64,000 bases of DNA, from contig CM074706.1 of assembly GCA_037367355.1 (NCBI GenBank), positions 868,001-932,000 on the forward strand. The letters run 5' to 3'. This document shows positions 43,821-55,367 of the stretch, piece by piece. A program made the position numbers and the translations under genes. Under the pieces are notes generated by a model. The model did no database searches. It saw only the letters and a list, made by a program, of their open reading frames with translations, and had not been told where the DNA came from. This DNA comes from Neoscytalidium dimidiatum (taxonomy: Eukaryota; Ascomycota; Dothideomycetes; Botryosphaeriales; Botryosphaeriaceae). Each line of letters starts with the position of its first letter. Within the stretch, counting starts at the first letter, position 1.

Positions 43821-45928
43821 CTATATGATGTGGATTCTCTGGGCATCTTCTTTGTCTAACCAAGTTTGCTGAGTCACCAAGCCTAAGCCAACGCGGCGAA
43901 AAGTCTGCGTGCCCGGTAATTGCTGCAGTAAAAGCACATAATGAAACCAATCTTCTCTACACCATTCTTTTTCAGAGGTTTCAACGATAGGCTGGCCATT
44001 ACAAAGAAATAGGCAGTAGAAACCAGAGGTGAATGCTATATCGAAGGCTGCACGGCCAATTCTCCTTCCAGCCTCGTCAACGATTGAGTATGCTCCGTGC
44101 CAGAGAAACATGACCAGTGGGATAGGAGGCTTTCCGTCGATATCAGCAGGTATTGATCCCCCTGCGGCAATTCCGTCAATCATTTCATATGTCTTCTCGT
44201 CAGCGACGGCCTTCTTGAGGTAACTGTCCACAAACAAACTGCCCTTTTCGCCAGCGGTCGTCTTTGCAACAAGAGACCTCTTCATCGGCTGCTTGCGCCG
44301 CAAGTCGAGAAGATCCTTCTCCTCCATCAACCTCGTGTCCCAGATATCCCAGTCTTCGACGAACCACTTCCGTCCAGGAAGCGCAGCCCAGGACCACGAT
44401 GGGATATTTGGCTGATAAATGTCACTCAGGTCATTGAGAACGAATTGCCGGATACGCAGCCACAAGAGATTGCAAGGAAGCTCGTTCGTCCATGCCCCGA
44501 AATAATACCTGTCTGATCTTCTCCTTCCGATTTCGGTAGCGAGCCCTTGCACCGCCGCCAAACGATCGCGCTCGTACGTCAAGCGACGCTCCGTGAACTC
44601 TTGTACATCTTCTTGCCAGCTCCGCGTTAGCGCCGAGTCTCCCAGCTGCGACAGACCTCTCTCATTGACAGTGTAGTGGCTCACGCCAGTCCACTGGGCC
44701 TTGCAGAACCAGATCAACCCGGAAGCCGTGCAGTGCAGAATCCTGCGCGATAGGTAGCGCTCTTGAAAGACCCACGCTCTTTCCCCCAAAGGATCAAATG
44801 AAAAGGCATAATAGCTTCGAGAGCCGGCCGACACGAACATAGCCCCCTCAGCATGTTTGCCGTTTGGGACATATGGTACTTCCACGATCAAGTCGTCTGG
44901 ACGCCGGCCCGCCAGAAACAGGCCTTGAGAAGAATCGGTCGCATCGGTTGCGGCGATGGTGAACCGGGCCTTTTCGTACAAAGCTCCCATTGTTTTCGCC
45001 TCTCTTTCCCAATCAGACTCATCATCTTGTACGATACACAAGGAGTCTATCCAAAGGTACTTGATGCCAACCGCGCGTGTTGTTCGAATGGCGTCGGAAA
45101 AAGTCCTTGGCAGCTTGTCGCTGGGGATCGACGTGAGATGTTGCTGCAAGTTTCCCCGCAGGGTGCGTATCGGCTGCTTCTCTGGAGGGCCCCAGCAGTG
45201 GCTGAGAGCAACGTAATGGCCATGGGTGCCGTTCGTTTTAACGAGTCTGACGTCTCCTGTATCATTCAACGGCGTCACGTCAATGACACGGGTAGGAAGA
45301 CTCCCGCCAGCGCGTTCGTCGATGGTTGTCCCGCAGAGAGTGTCATTGCAGGCTTGGTGATTCTCAACGCAATTGTTGAGCCATGTGGCAATTTTCTGGA
45401 ATGACTCGCTCGAGCCATCATCTCGAATTGGACGTATATCGCACACATCTGAAGAAAGTGCGGCGGGTGTGCCTACGCAACGGCTGCGTTAGCGCAGATT
45501 CTGATTGCTGATGCCATAGTTCTGGAATGACCTTTGGCGGCCCACAAGCTGAGATGAACATTTTGGGATAGACCTCGGTGCTCTGTAGACCGTATCGGTT
45601 CCGGAAACCTTGCCAGGATGGCTTTGGATTTTGGCGGAGAGCGTATGCTTATAGCTCGATCCATGGTCAGAGAAATTGGCTCATCTGCGAAGGCCGTTGC
45701 CACGAAGTCCAGAAAAGACGAATCACTCTCATCTCTCAAGTGTTTGCTGAAGGCTCGAATTGAGCAAAACTTGATGAGCGCACAGACTCGACATTCAGCT
45801 GCCGATTTGACAACGTCGGCCATTCGCTTGTGTGGTATGTCCGTCCTCATCCATGAGTACTCGGGCTTGTGCTGTGGCGGTATGAAAGTATTCTCAAAGA
45901 AAGAGTTGCACGCGTTACAAAGCGCCAT
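43821..45928 (-). CDS. Intact HET-domain (heterokaryon incompatibility) protein
   Basis: Two exons: 45928-45532 and 45472-43821, with a 59-bp intron (GTCATT, CGCTAAC, GCGTAG), giving 682 residues. The N-terminal part is Cys-containing (MALCNACNSFFENTF, AECRVCALIKFCS). The HET core from about residue 190 has all blocks: RVIDVTPL, HYVALSHCWG, LPRTFSDAIRTTRAVGIKYL, WIDSLCIVQDDESDWEREAK, FTIAATDA and ERAWVFQERYLSRRILHCTA. The rest includes TYERDRLAAVQGLATEIGRR and YFGAWTNELPCNLLWLRI, then IPSWSWAALPG. The C-terminal sensing region is variable in this family. HET proteins cause death of fused cells that differ at incompatibility loci. No stop or frameshift is visible, in contrast with the HET pseudogene 27 kb away. 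Confidence 0.93.
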
Positions 45929-46844
45929 GACTAGAGTAGTGGCAATATTGAAGTCGGAGGGGATATTGGTTGAGTTAACTGAAGGCTTAAAAAGCCTCGC
46001 TCAGCCTTGCTGTATCGCAAAAACCCCGCCTTCGGAGGATCATGTGTCAGGCTGAAGAACGCATGGGCAAAATAACATCTACCCTTTCAAAGGCAACACG
46101 ACCAGGTAAATCTAATCACTGCTGCATTCAGGACCCATTTCGAAATACCTCCGTATGAATTTTGCTTTTTACGGCGAATCAGGGCCTCCACGCTACTTTC
46201 AAGGATGGGTTTGATCCGAAAAGTTGACATCCTCAAGCATTGAAGAATATCTGGTACGTTTCAGAGCATATCTAATGCTATCGGAAGAGAACAACCACCC
46301 AAAGCCTCTTTTTCTTGCATCCATACGACGTTTGATGTGTCACCTCGTACACGTGTTAACCGATCCCGATGTAGGCCAAGTGTGTACCCGATCTTTGAAG
46401 GCTGAATTGTGCATGAAATTGGTCTTTAGAGGATTAGCCTTAGAAGTAACTGGTAGTAAGCCGATTTTTGAATTCCATAGCGGCTACTGTTTTTTTCTTT
46501 AGTAACCCTTTCTGCACCTCTGATAAGTGCCACTCTCAGCCCGCCATTGTCCACATCTCCGTACCCCTATTCCCACCGCGACGTGCCCTCAACGTCAAGC
46601 TGAAGCGCGGAATGCGCAGGATAGTCAATATGAGCTCGTGTCTATATGGCATGTCTTAGTATCCAGCCTCGCGGCGCCCGATTTTCCATTTTCACGTCAC
46701 CGCCACAGCCACTGTTTCTGCCGCTGTCTCTCCCTCCGGCCACTCCGCCAGCCGCCATGCCGCCACGTGCATCTATGAGCACATTCCGACAGCGTGGCTG
46801 GATCGTCTCTCGTGGGCCTCAGAAGCGGGCACACCTGCGCCACC
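45929..46844. other. Intergenic, no gene seen
   Basis: About 900 bases between the HET gene promoter and the 3' end of the methyltransferase gene. No coding-like frame. Confidence 0.6.
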
Positions 46845-48177
46845 TCAACCCTGCTGCGCGCCGTCCTCCTCGCCCACCAGATCGGCCCAACGGAGCTCGT
46901 AGCTGAAGACCGTCCGCCTTAGCAGCTCATCCTGCGCAGAAGAAGAAGAAGATCAGTCAGTAAGCGACACAGCTCCTTCCTCCCCCTTTTCCCTCCCCCA
47001 ACGCCTGACCGGGAAAAAAATAAAAAAAAAAGAGATAACCACTCACCCCCGGATCCTCCTCAAACATCACCTTCTCCATGACCGTCTTCCCCAACTCCTT
47101 CACCCTCAGCCCCTCGGCCCTCGCGACGTCGAAAAACGCCAGATCCCTCTCCAACAACCACGGCCGGTACGGCGTGAAGAAGACGTACGCGACGGCGCCG
47201 CTCCGCCGCCCCAACGTCGCCTTCACCGACGCCACCAGCTTCGCGTGCTCGCTGTGGTTGAACAGCAGATCCGCCAGGATCACCACGTCGAACCCGTCTT
47301 CCTTCCCCTTCGCCCCACCGCCGCCGCCGTCGTCGTCGTCGTCGCCAAGGTCGTCCAGGTGCGCCAGCAGCGGCGCCGCGTCCGCGCCCCACAGGTACCC
47401 CTCCACCCGGACGACGTCCGCGGGGACGACCGCGGCGTTGGACGAGGCCGAGGCCTGCGCCGCGTTCAGGCGCAGGTTCTCGATCAGGTCGGCGTCCGGG
47501 TAGTCGGTCGCGACGACGCGGCGCGCGCCCAGCAGCGCGCACACGAGCGAGGGGAGGCCGGCGCCCGCGCCCAGCTCGAGGACGGTGGCCGAGGCGAGGG
47601 GGTGCGCGGCGGCGGCGGAGGAGGAGGAGGAGGCCGCCTGCGGGTCGGCGCGCGGGAGCGTTTCGAAGAAGGTGGAGATTGTGCGGGCGGCGTTCCAGAT
47701 GTGGTGGCCCTGTTGGTGGGTAGGTTGGTTGATTGGGGACAGGGAGATGGTTTTGAGGGAGTTGTGTGGTATGGTGGATTTTTTTTTTTTGTGCATTAAT
47801 GGTGGAGTTGAAGTAAAGACAGAATGATCTTTGAGTGGAAGATGTGTTGGGATGAAATCCAGAAATTGGTATTTGAGTAGAGGGCAAAAGGTATATGAAA
47901 TATGCGATGCATCTGAAAATATCATTTCTAGGTAGTTGCGGATTTGGAGAAGGGGGACGAAGAGGGAACAACACCAGCAACGAAGAACCACAAAAATCGC
48001 GCAGGAAATAACAGAGATAGCACTCACCCAGAGCGGATTAAACCCCACCAACCTCACGCGCAATTCCTCGCCCGACAGCAGCTTGTGCGTGACGTATGTC
48101 GGCGGCTTCTCCGGCTGGTAGTAGCCCTCAGGTTCTTGAAAGAGGTCCAAGCCTCCACCCTCATCGTCGGATGCCAT
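46845..48177 (-). CDS. EFM7: EFM7/NNT1-type protein N-terminal and lysine methyltransferase
   Basis: Three exons: 48177-48028, 47709-47047 and 46931-46845. Introns are 318 bp (GTGAGT...CAACAG) and 115 bp (GTGAGT...GCGCAG). The product is 299 residues. It begins MASDDEGGGLDLFQEPEGYY, with the family motif QPEKPPTYVTHKLLSGEELR and VGFNPLWGHHIWNAARTIS. The SAM-binding motif is ATVLELGAGAGLPSLVCALL, followed by VVATDYPDADLIENLRLN. The catalytic-side motif is FDVVILADLLFNHSEHAKLV. The end (ELLRRTVFSYELRWADLV) comes from the last exon. In yeast Efm7 methylates the N-terminal Gly and Lys of translation elongation factor eEF1A. Poly-Ser and Asp/Gly inserts enlarge it relative to yeast. Intron 1 is unusually long for this window. 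Confidence 0.92.
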
Positions 48178-49268
48178 CGTCGCTTTTCCCTCTCAGGTGA
48201 GAGCTCTCGAATGACAAGCAAGGAATGGTTCGTGGAGAGCGATGGGTGGCACTTGCGAACGGTGATGAGTTCCTTGCTCTCGGTAAAAGGCCGGAGAAAT
48301 TATTTCTTCTGCCCTGAAAGGCTGAGGCGTTGTGCGCACGTGGGTGAGGCTCGAAGAGAAAAGTGATGAACAGGGCTGCGAAGCGGAGATGGCGAAAAAG
48401 CAGTAACATGCGGTGGCGAAACTTGTTCGAAACGTGACTGGCAAAAGAGCCCACAATTTAAAATCTTGTGGAAGTCAAAGCCACTGGGAATCGCGAGGTG
48501 GAGATAAGCTGCAAGGGTCTGTCTGGCTCGCGTCATCGGGACGAGGCTGACTGAAAATCAATGACATTGTCTCCAATATACGCGCGACAGCGAATTCCCC
48601 TCTTGCGTTAGACTGGCTCTGATTTTTAGCACTATCATCGAGGTACCCACTTCAGTTGCTTCGGGCAGGGTCACGTTCGAGCGTCATCACGATAGTTGAA
48701 CAGCAGAAATCATTTGCTCGCCATGACAACACCCTTGCCCCTGGTGTATACATGTAGGTATAGGAAAAGTCGTTGGTGATCGTGTTTTATCTTTCCTCCC
48801 ACCAGTATTTGAAGTTAAAAAAGAATTACCTACAAGAAATAACAAAGCAGAAGCAGAGCCTGATACTTTGTTCTGCAAGCATGAACGTTTCCGCACCTGC
48901 TTCATGCTTGCAAGCAAAACGAATACAACGCTCTGAAAAGCCTTGGCTGCGACAGCTGGGAAATCTGCATACGCCGGTGACGGGGAGTGTAGAGGGTTGT
49001 TCCGTATCGCCACACCGACTTGGGAACTCTTGGGCAACACCGCCGAGATTTTCCAGAAAGGCAAAAATTCAGACTCGCTCATGTCGGAGGAAGGAAGAAA
49101 TAAAAGACACTAGATATAAAAATTCGCTGCGCAACGCTTTCCATATGTACTTTACAGAACTTGGTCCAAGATATAAAAAAGTAAGCCACAAGAATATTAA
49201 ACGAGGCCTTGCGCCGGGGTATAATGCGTAAAAACCGGGCGCAATTGGGGATTCCCGTGGCGAACCAT
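48178..49268. other. Intergenic, no gene seen
   Basis: About 1.1 kb comprising the methyltransferase promoter and the 3' flank of the SUN gene. Nothing recognised. Confidence 0.6.
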
Positions 49269-50682
49269 TTATGCGTTGGAGAAGACGTAGGTTGCCGTGC
49301 CCGAAGAGACAGAGACCTGCGGAAATTAGCACTCCGCAACAATTGTCGAGGTAGGATCACGAGCAACTTACCGTGCAGCCGTCATCGTTACAGTTGTCGT
49401 AGCTAGAGCCGGAACAGAAGCCCTTGCCGACGATGTACTTGCAGGTTCCCGACATGTTGTCGGACTGGATCTCGATGTTGAAGTCAAGCTTCTCGAGGGT
49501 GGTCGGCTTGTTCTGGAAGATCGAGAGCCAGGCAGCGCCGTTCGAGTAACCGACACCGAGGTTGATGGGAGCCCAGTTGCCAATGGGCTTGTCGCCGTTC
49601 GACCAGGTGCAGCCCTCCTCAACGCCAACACCAAGAGGGTTGACGTAGTACTGGGCAGAGGTAGCCTTACCCTGCCACTGGTAGTAGAGCTTCTGGTCAG
49701 GGCATGCAAGCGGGTAATCTCCACCGGGCTGGACGTCAATGGGAATAACCATGGCCTCGGTACCTGCAAAAATGTCAGATCCAATCCCCTCCACAGGGAT
49801 TCAGATATGGAACTTACCAGGGTAGTCGGTACGGCAAACGGCGGCGGTATCGTCCAGCTCGCTCTTGACCTCAACAGTGACCTTGTCCGTTCCCTTGATG
49901 CAGAGCGTATCGAAATTGGTGTTGGTAAGCTTGAGCTTGCCATCCTGGCAGAGAAGACCGCCAACAGACTGGCCGGTGGCACCCTGGGAGGTGGGCCATT
50001 GCGCCTTCTGGTACCCGGCAGGGCAGGCGTACGAGCAGTAGGCACCCTCAGTACAGCAGTCCTCGCCAAAGCACATGTCGGCAACGGTGGTCATGATGTC
50101 GTCAAGACCGGAAGCAGAGACAATGTTGGCGGTCTGGATACCAATCCAACCACCAAGACCCATCCAGTCAATCGGGATAGCACCGTAGTCGCTGGGGAAC
50201 TGCGAGCAAGGAACGTCATCGGGGAAGGGAGTGTCAAGACCAGAGCCCCCGTAGGAACCAGAGGAGGAAGAGCTCTTGGTCGGCTTGCTCTTCTCGGACG
50301 AGGTGGTGCTGGAAGGAGTCGGCGTAGGGGTAGGCGTAGACGAAGTCGGCGGCGGCGTGTAGACAGAGGAGGTCGACGTCGACGTCGAAGAGGGCGGTGC
50401 GGAAGAGCTGGTGGGAGGAGCGTAAGACGCCGCGGCAACGGAAAGCTGACCATCGGCCCAGACAAGACGGCCTTCGGCAATTCCCTTGTCGCACTCGTCC
50501 TGGGAAATAATTGCGCCGTTCAGCTCGCAGACAGTGATGATTTCGGTCTCAATGTCGAAATCCTGCCTCTTCTCGACCAGGCGCTTGGGGTGGAAGTGGC
50601 CGTGGCGGTGGTTGCCTGAGCCGACGGCCAGAGCCGAGGCGGAAGCCAGCAGGGGCAGAGCAGCGATAGCGACGTTGCGCAT
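49269..50682 (-). CDS. SUN-family secreted cell wall protein (Sim1/Sun4-like beta-glucosidase-type)
   Basis: Three exons: 50682-49818, 49763-49372 and 49316-49269, with introns of 54 and 55 bp, giving 434 residues. It has a signal peptide (MRNVAIAALPLLASASALA), a His-rich pro-region and a Kex2-like site (RLVEKR|Q). A Ser/Thr/Pro stalk leads to the SUN domain, which begins LDTPFPDDVPCSQFPSDYGA. The conserved Cys pattern CTEGAYCSYACPAGYQKAQW is present, followed by GKLKLTNTNFDTLCIKGTDK and NPLGVGVEEGCTWSNGDKPI. The terminal GTATYVFSNA comes from the 48-nt last exon. SUN proteins act on beta-1,3-glucan during septation and wall remodelling. A TATA box lies about 50 bases before the ATG. No GPI signal is seen, so it is secreted and wall-associated. 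Confidence 0.95.
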
Positions 50683-50727
50683 GGTGAGTTCTGGTGAGTT
50701 GCGAATTGGCTGGAGCAGTAATGACAG

Positions 50728-50736
50728 TTTTTATAG
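50728..50736 (-). promoter_or_regulatory. TATA box of the SUN-family gene
   Basis: CTATAAAAA on the minus strand, roughly 50 bases before the ATG at 50682. This fits a highly expressed wall-protein gene. Confidence 0.55.
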
Positions 50737-51900
50737 CACTGCGCGCGTTCGAGTCGCAGTATCTGCCCACGCGCAAAGTCAGACATGGTTGAAGGATACG
50801 AGGCAGGAATCGGGCTCACGCTTGAGAATGCTTGCGCGACGGTGCTGGTAGGTGATTGTCTTTGGTGGGCAGGGAGTGGCGCAGCGGTGATTCAGATGAA
50901 TCTGTGAGGGTGGAACGGTGGGATGGAAAGGAAAGTGAAAGGCTGAGGTGAAGATTAGATCACGTCAGAGCCAAGCGCGGGTTTCGACGAGAGAAGTTTG
51001 TTGCGCAGAAGGTTGAGGGGAGAGAGAGAGAAGCGGGCGGGGAGGGCGGCGTGCGGCGGGAAGCTGGGAGGTGAGGGCTGGGAACTCACTTGCAGTGGTG
51101 ATTATGGATGGGTAAAACGAATGTGGATTGAGCGCGGAGCCCAGGTCGGAATCGTGAGGCGACGGGTAGAGAGCGACGGTGAAAGAGGTGCGAAGTTGCG
51201 CGAGCTCTTTACAGCATCACAGGTCGCCGGAGGGGGGGGGGAGGGCCAGCAAAAAGGCGTGAAGGGAGCGGCGTGATGGAGTTTTGGGGGCAGGGCCCGG
51301 GGAACGTCTGAGCGGCGGGCCGGGATGTTAGCTGTGGCATTCCCCAAAACAGAACGCCTTCGTGCCTGGCAGGAGAGCGCCCAGACTTTAATTGGCTCGG
51401 GTTCTTGGGTCCAAGGTGCAAGGCCAATATTAATCTCGCGCGCCCTCTCCGCATCTGCATCTGCGCCGCAGCACCCGCAGAAGAGCCGCCAGCTGCGGCG
51501 CCGCGCAGCCCAGATGGCCGCCGCACCCACAACACGAGGAGCGCTCACCAGCAGGCCTCGGCCAGCAGATCGCAGCCGCTCCGCACGCAAATCGCGGCGA
51601 TGGGGGGCAGGCGCTCAGGAGTCGGCCGGTCCAAGATCGCCCAGACGCACACAGCCTTCGGGCCAAGACTCCGCCGGTCGCGCGTGCTGTGGAAATTGCT
51701 GTGCTTGGCGATAGGGGAATCACTGGTCGCTCGTGTCAATCCGCCGGCAAGCAGAGGTCAAGAGAAACAACTGCCAGCACCCAAGCCTGTCGCATTCGGG
51801 GTGCCCGGCCTTATGAGCGCCGGTATGGCACACAGCGCTCCGGGCCGCCGTGACTGCTGGCCTGATGGCTGCAGCGGCTCTGCAGCGCTGTGCAGCGTCC

Positions 51901-51930
51901 AGCGACAGCGACAGCGACAGCGACAGCAAC
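51901..51930. repeat. (AGCGAC)n hexanucleotide repeat
   Basis: Four perfect AGCGAC units and a degenerate one in non-coding GC-rich DNA. Confidence 0.85.
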
Positions 51931-54900
51931 AGCGTTCGCTCTGGCAGCTCGCGCAGGTTGATCTGTGCGACGCGCATCTCGCAGCTATGTCGCTTCGGGC
52001 AGGTGACGATGGGGCGCCAGAGCGCACTGAGGGGCGCGTGGGCAGGCGAGTGAAATGGGAGTTGACTTGCAGGCAGCGTCTCGTTCCCTGCGGCGATCCC
52101 TAATCCGCACGCCCCAATCCGGGGGGCCCAGGAGCCCTGGAGGCGCCGCGAGAGGCAGTCCGGCCCTGACGCATCCCGGCAGGCTTCTCGGGGCGCTGAC
52201 TCTTCTGGCGAGTCGCAGGTCAGCATCTTATTTCGGGTGGCTTCTCGGGTACCTGACGCTAGAACACTCTGGCTCCGGCGCATGCAAGGCATGCCACCGC
52301 TCCCCCGGCGACACCCTGCCCAATTGCGTAACCGCGCAATCCTATTGCTGTGGCGATGAGAGTCAACTCATTTTTGGCCCTCTCCGGCCGCCCCGGCCGC
52401 GCTGTTGGAATGCCCAGAGAGATGAAGTCATCCGCCGCGTGGCCGCAGGGTTGACACAAGAATTCCATGGTCCAGAACTCTCCAGTGCGCTCGAGTTCTG
52501 CTCGATTCTGACTTCTCTTCCCCGCCGCGGAGGCGTGGCCGGCGCTGTGCGGCGAGTGCAGTTGGCGCTCAGCGTTACACCACCGCCCGCGAAAGGCGCA
52601 GGTACGAATTGGGCTTTCTCTACAGCGCCGGCCTGGTTGCTGCTCCTGCCCGGGGGAGGGGGCAATAATCTTACTCTCCGCGTGGATTCCAAATGCGAAC
52701 GCTGCCAGGCCCTGACAGGCGCCACTGCCAGCCAGATGCCCTGATGCCCTGATGCTTCTCCGGATCTGCGCGCCACATTCAACACCTTGTAGCCTGCCCG
52801 CCATCTACACGTCGACTGCAGCCCTGTGGCCCTCCGCAAACTGCCGCTTTGGACGCCCTCCGTATCGCTATCGCAATCGCACCACGCGCGGCTGATGCGC
52901 TGGCCCGTATTCACGCCAATCTCCCGCCACGCGCCATGGTGAGACGCATATAAGCGCCTCGTACTGCTCTGCCCATGTTCCGACTGGGACCGGTAGGCTG
53001 AGCTGGCCTGCTGCAGGTACACGTCGCGCAACGTGCTGCCATCTGTCAGGGGTGCACGCAACATACGTAACCCCTTGGTCGTCCTGCATCCCGAAGAAGC
53101 TTCTTCCCTGGCCGCACATTGACCGTTTTCCTGACGCAGAGCAACATCACGAAGATACCGCGGAGCACAATCAGCTCCGTCCAGCCGCAGCATTGAAGCT
53201 CTGCCAGTCGATCGTCCTCATGAACATGCTACCGTTCCATTGCGTCAGCCAAAGAGTTTGGTACGTGCTAGTCTCTGTGCCGCCTTGCGACTGCCATTCC
53301 GGAATGATTTTCACCCTTCGAGTCGCTCAACGAAATGTGTCTCTGCCCTTCCGTAGGGCGAAGCACGAGGAATGATGCGAGCCACGTATCCATCCTGTGT
53401 ACCAGCTTTGTGGCGCGCGCGAGAAAACCTTCTCCACCTCTTATCTTCCACTTACTCAACAAGAGTTCGGTACTCAATCGCAGCCCTGACCGTCGCGGAT
53501 CGTCCAGCGTCTTTTAGTCGATCCCATTGAGGGCAGAGGATAGTGACTGGCGTTGTGTCCATATCAACCCGGCCAAGCAAGGGCGCCTCATGAGAGATTA
53601 GACGGCAGGCCACGACGCTGCCACGACACCTCCGAAGATCAAATGTATCTTCCCGTCGACTGCACAATGGCCGTAAATCACATGCGTGCTCTGCAGGCTT
53701 ATCATCGTTGACCCTCAAGACCGGCACATTCTCCAATGCAGCCCGAAGATATGAGGCCATAGCGATAGGGTTGACTGGATATTGTTCAACATCGAACAAG
53801 CAAGAGCAGTGTGATGACAGGCCGAAGCGAGATTGGTACAACCGCAAAGGATCTTTCCCAGGTGAGCTAAGAGGGCTTAGCAGTTCATCTGTACCTCACC
53901 CTCTCTGGCAGTGACCTGCACATCACTGCACGTCGCCCAACAGTGTTGCGCTCGTCGACTCCACAGACCGTCGGGATACAGCATGAAAGGTAAGTTCCGG
54001 CCTGCGCGAATCCACACCAATTACCCTGGACCACCATTGGAAAAGTGCGTGCTGTTCTATCCGGAGTGATGTGCACGTGGTCGGGTCTCGTTACCCACCA
54101 GCACCAAGAGCTTGGGGATTGCCAGCCAGAAGCACGCGCCTTCATGAGGCATCTATCCCCTCAGGATCATTTGCCATGCTAACAGAAGGGTCGTCAAAAT
54201 AGCGGGATCGCTCGATGCTCGGATGATGATAAGAAAAGAAGCGATCAATCTCTCAAACCAGGGGGCTCAACGCGCATTGAGAGATGGACCAAGAGATCTC
54301 CTGACTCGGCAAGAACTAATACCAGGAAGCGCCCCTATTACCGTCCTCCAAGCTCTTCATCGCTCTTGGCGTTTTCTAAATCCAGTCCAGAACGCCTTGC
54401 CTAGCCTCCCGCTTTTGGGGGTTGCTCATTACCGACGCGTCTCCATAGGAAATGCTGTGCCGGCATCCGGTCCGAAAGCCTTTTTTTGCATCCTCAAACG
54501 GTTGTGCACCCCGCGAAGTGCCGAACTTCACTCCATCGGGTTTATTGGTTCATTGAATGCATTGTCGATGGTAATAACCGGTCGGTCAAGCGCGTCGAAG
54601 GGCCCGGTATGCGTTGTTGTTCTTGTCTCCGCAATAATGTGATGCCGCTGGGTGGTGAGGAAAAAGTCGGTCAGGGGTTTTCTCACTCGGTTGAGAACTA
54701 GCCTGCTCTCGCCCGCTCGCCGCCTCGTGAGTGGGGGATCCCGTCTTTTCTTGGCGCATGCAACGTCTTCTGCCGGCGAAGCGTAAAGTGCATTAGCAAT
54801 CCCGACCGGACACGCTATCGGGGCATTCCTGTCGAAGCTCTGCGGATAGGTCCCATGATAGCGATCTTGGTGGTGAATGTAAGGCTCGGTTAACAGTGTC

Positions 54901-55367
54901 GAGATCCGATCTGATAAGCGGCTCATCAGTCATCGTTGACGAAGCTCACTTACTGCCCTGTTTTTCCGCCTTTTATCTCTTGCGGGGCTCACTTCTGTAT
55001 TCCGGCATGCCGTCATCATTGCTGATTTTCCGCCCCGGAAGAACGTGGACGACTTCTCCACCACCGCGGGGTGTTGTTTTTTCGTCCCCGTCCATCAGTT
55101 CTTACGCACTCTGCACCCCAATTTGTTTTGTGGCACTCGCTGATCGCATCAGCTTACTTTTACAAAACATTCTATTTGCATTCTTCTTCTGTTGCCGCGT
55201 CTCATGCTTATAATTGCTGTGTCTAGAAACTCTCCGACTTGGGTGAAACCTTTCCCTCTCATATCTTCTATCCCCTCTCTATCAATCCTCAAGAAGAAGG
55301 AACGGAAGAGGGGGAAAAAAAATTCTTGCAACCCAAGGGTTCTCGTACACACCCCAATGCATTCACA

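Larger units (their letters stand above)
50683..55367. other. 4.7-kb region without a convincing gene, GC-rich core
   Basis: The left part is the SUN gene promoter. From about 51.3 to 53.2 kb the DNA is strongly GC-rich, with overlapping open frames of 230-276 codons on both strands that show no domain, splice or codon pattern. An (AGCGAC) repeat lies near 51901-51930. From 53.2 to 55.3 kb there is nothing coding-like. Pyrimidine-rich sequence at 55100-55300 fits the amidase promoter. Confidence 0.5.

Noticed and set aside
52363..53193. 276-codon minus-strand frame in the GC-rich island
   Set aside because: No domain, competing frames on the other strand and no splice or codon signal; kept only as part of the island observation.
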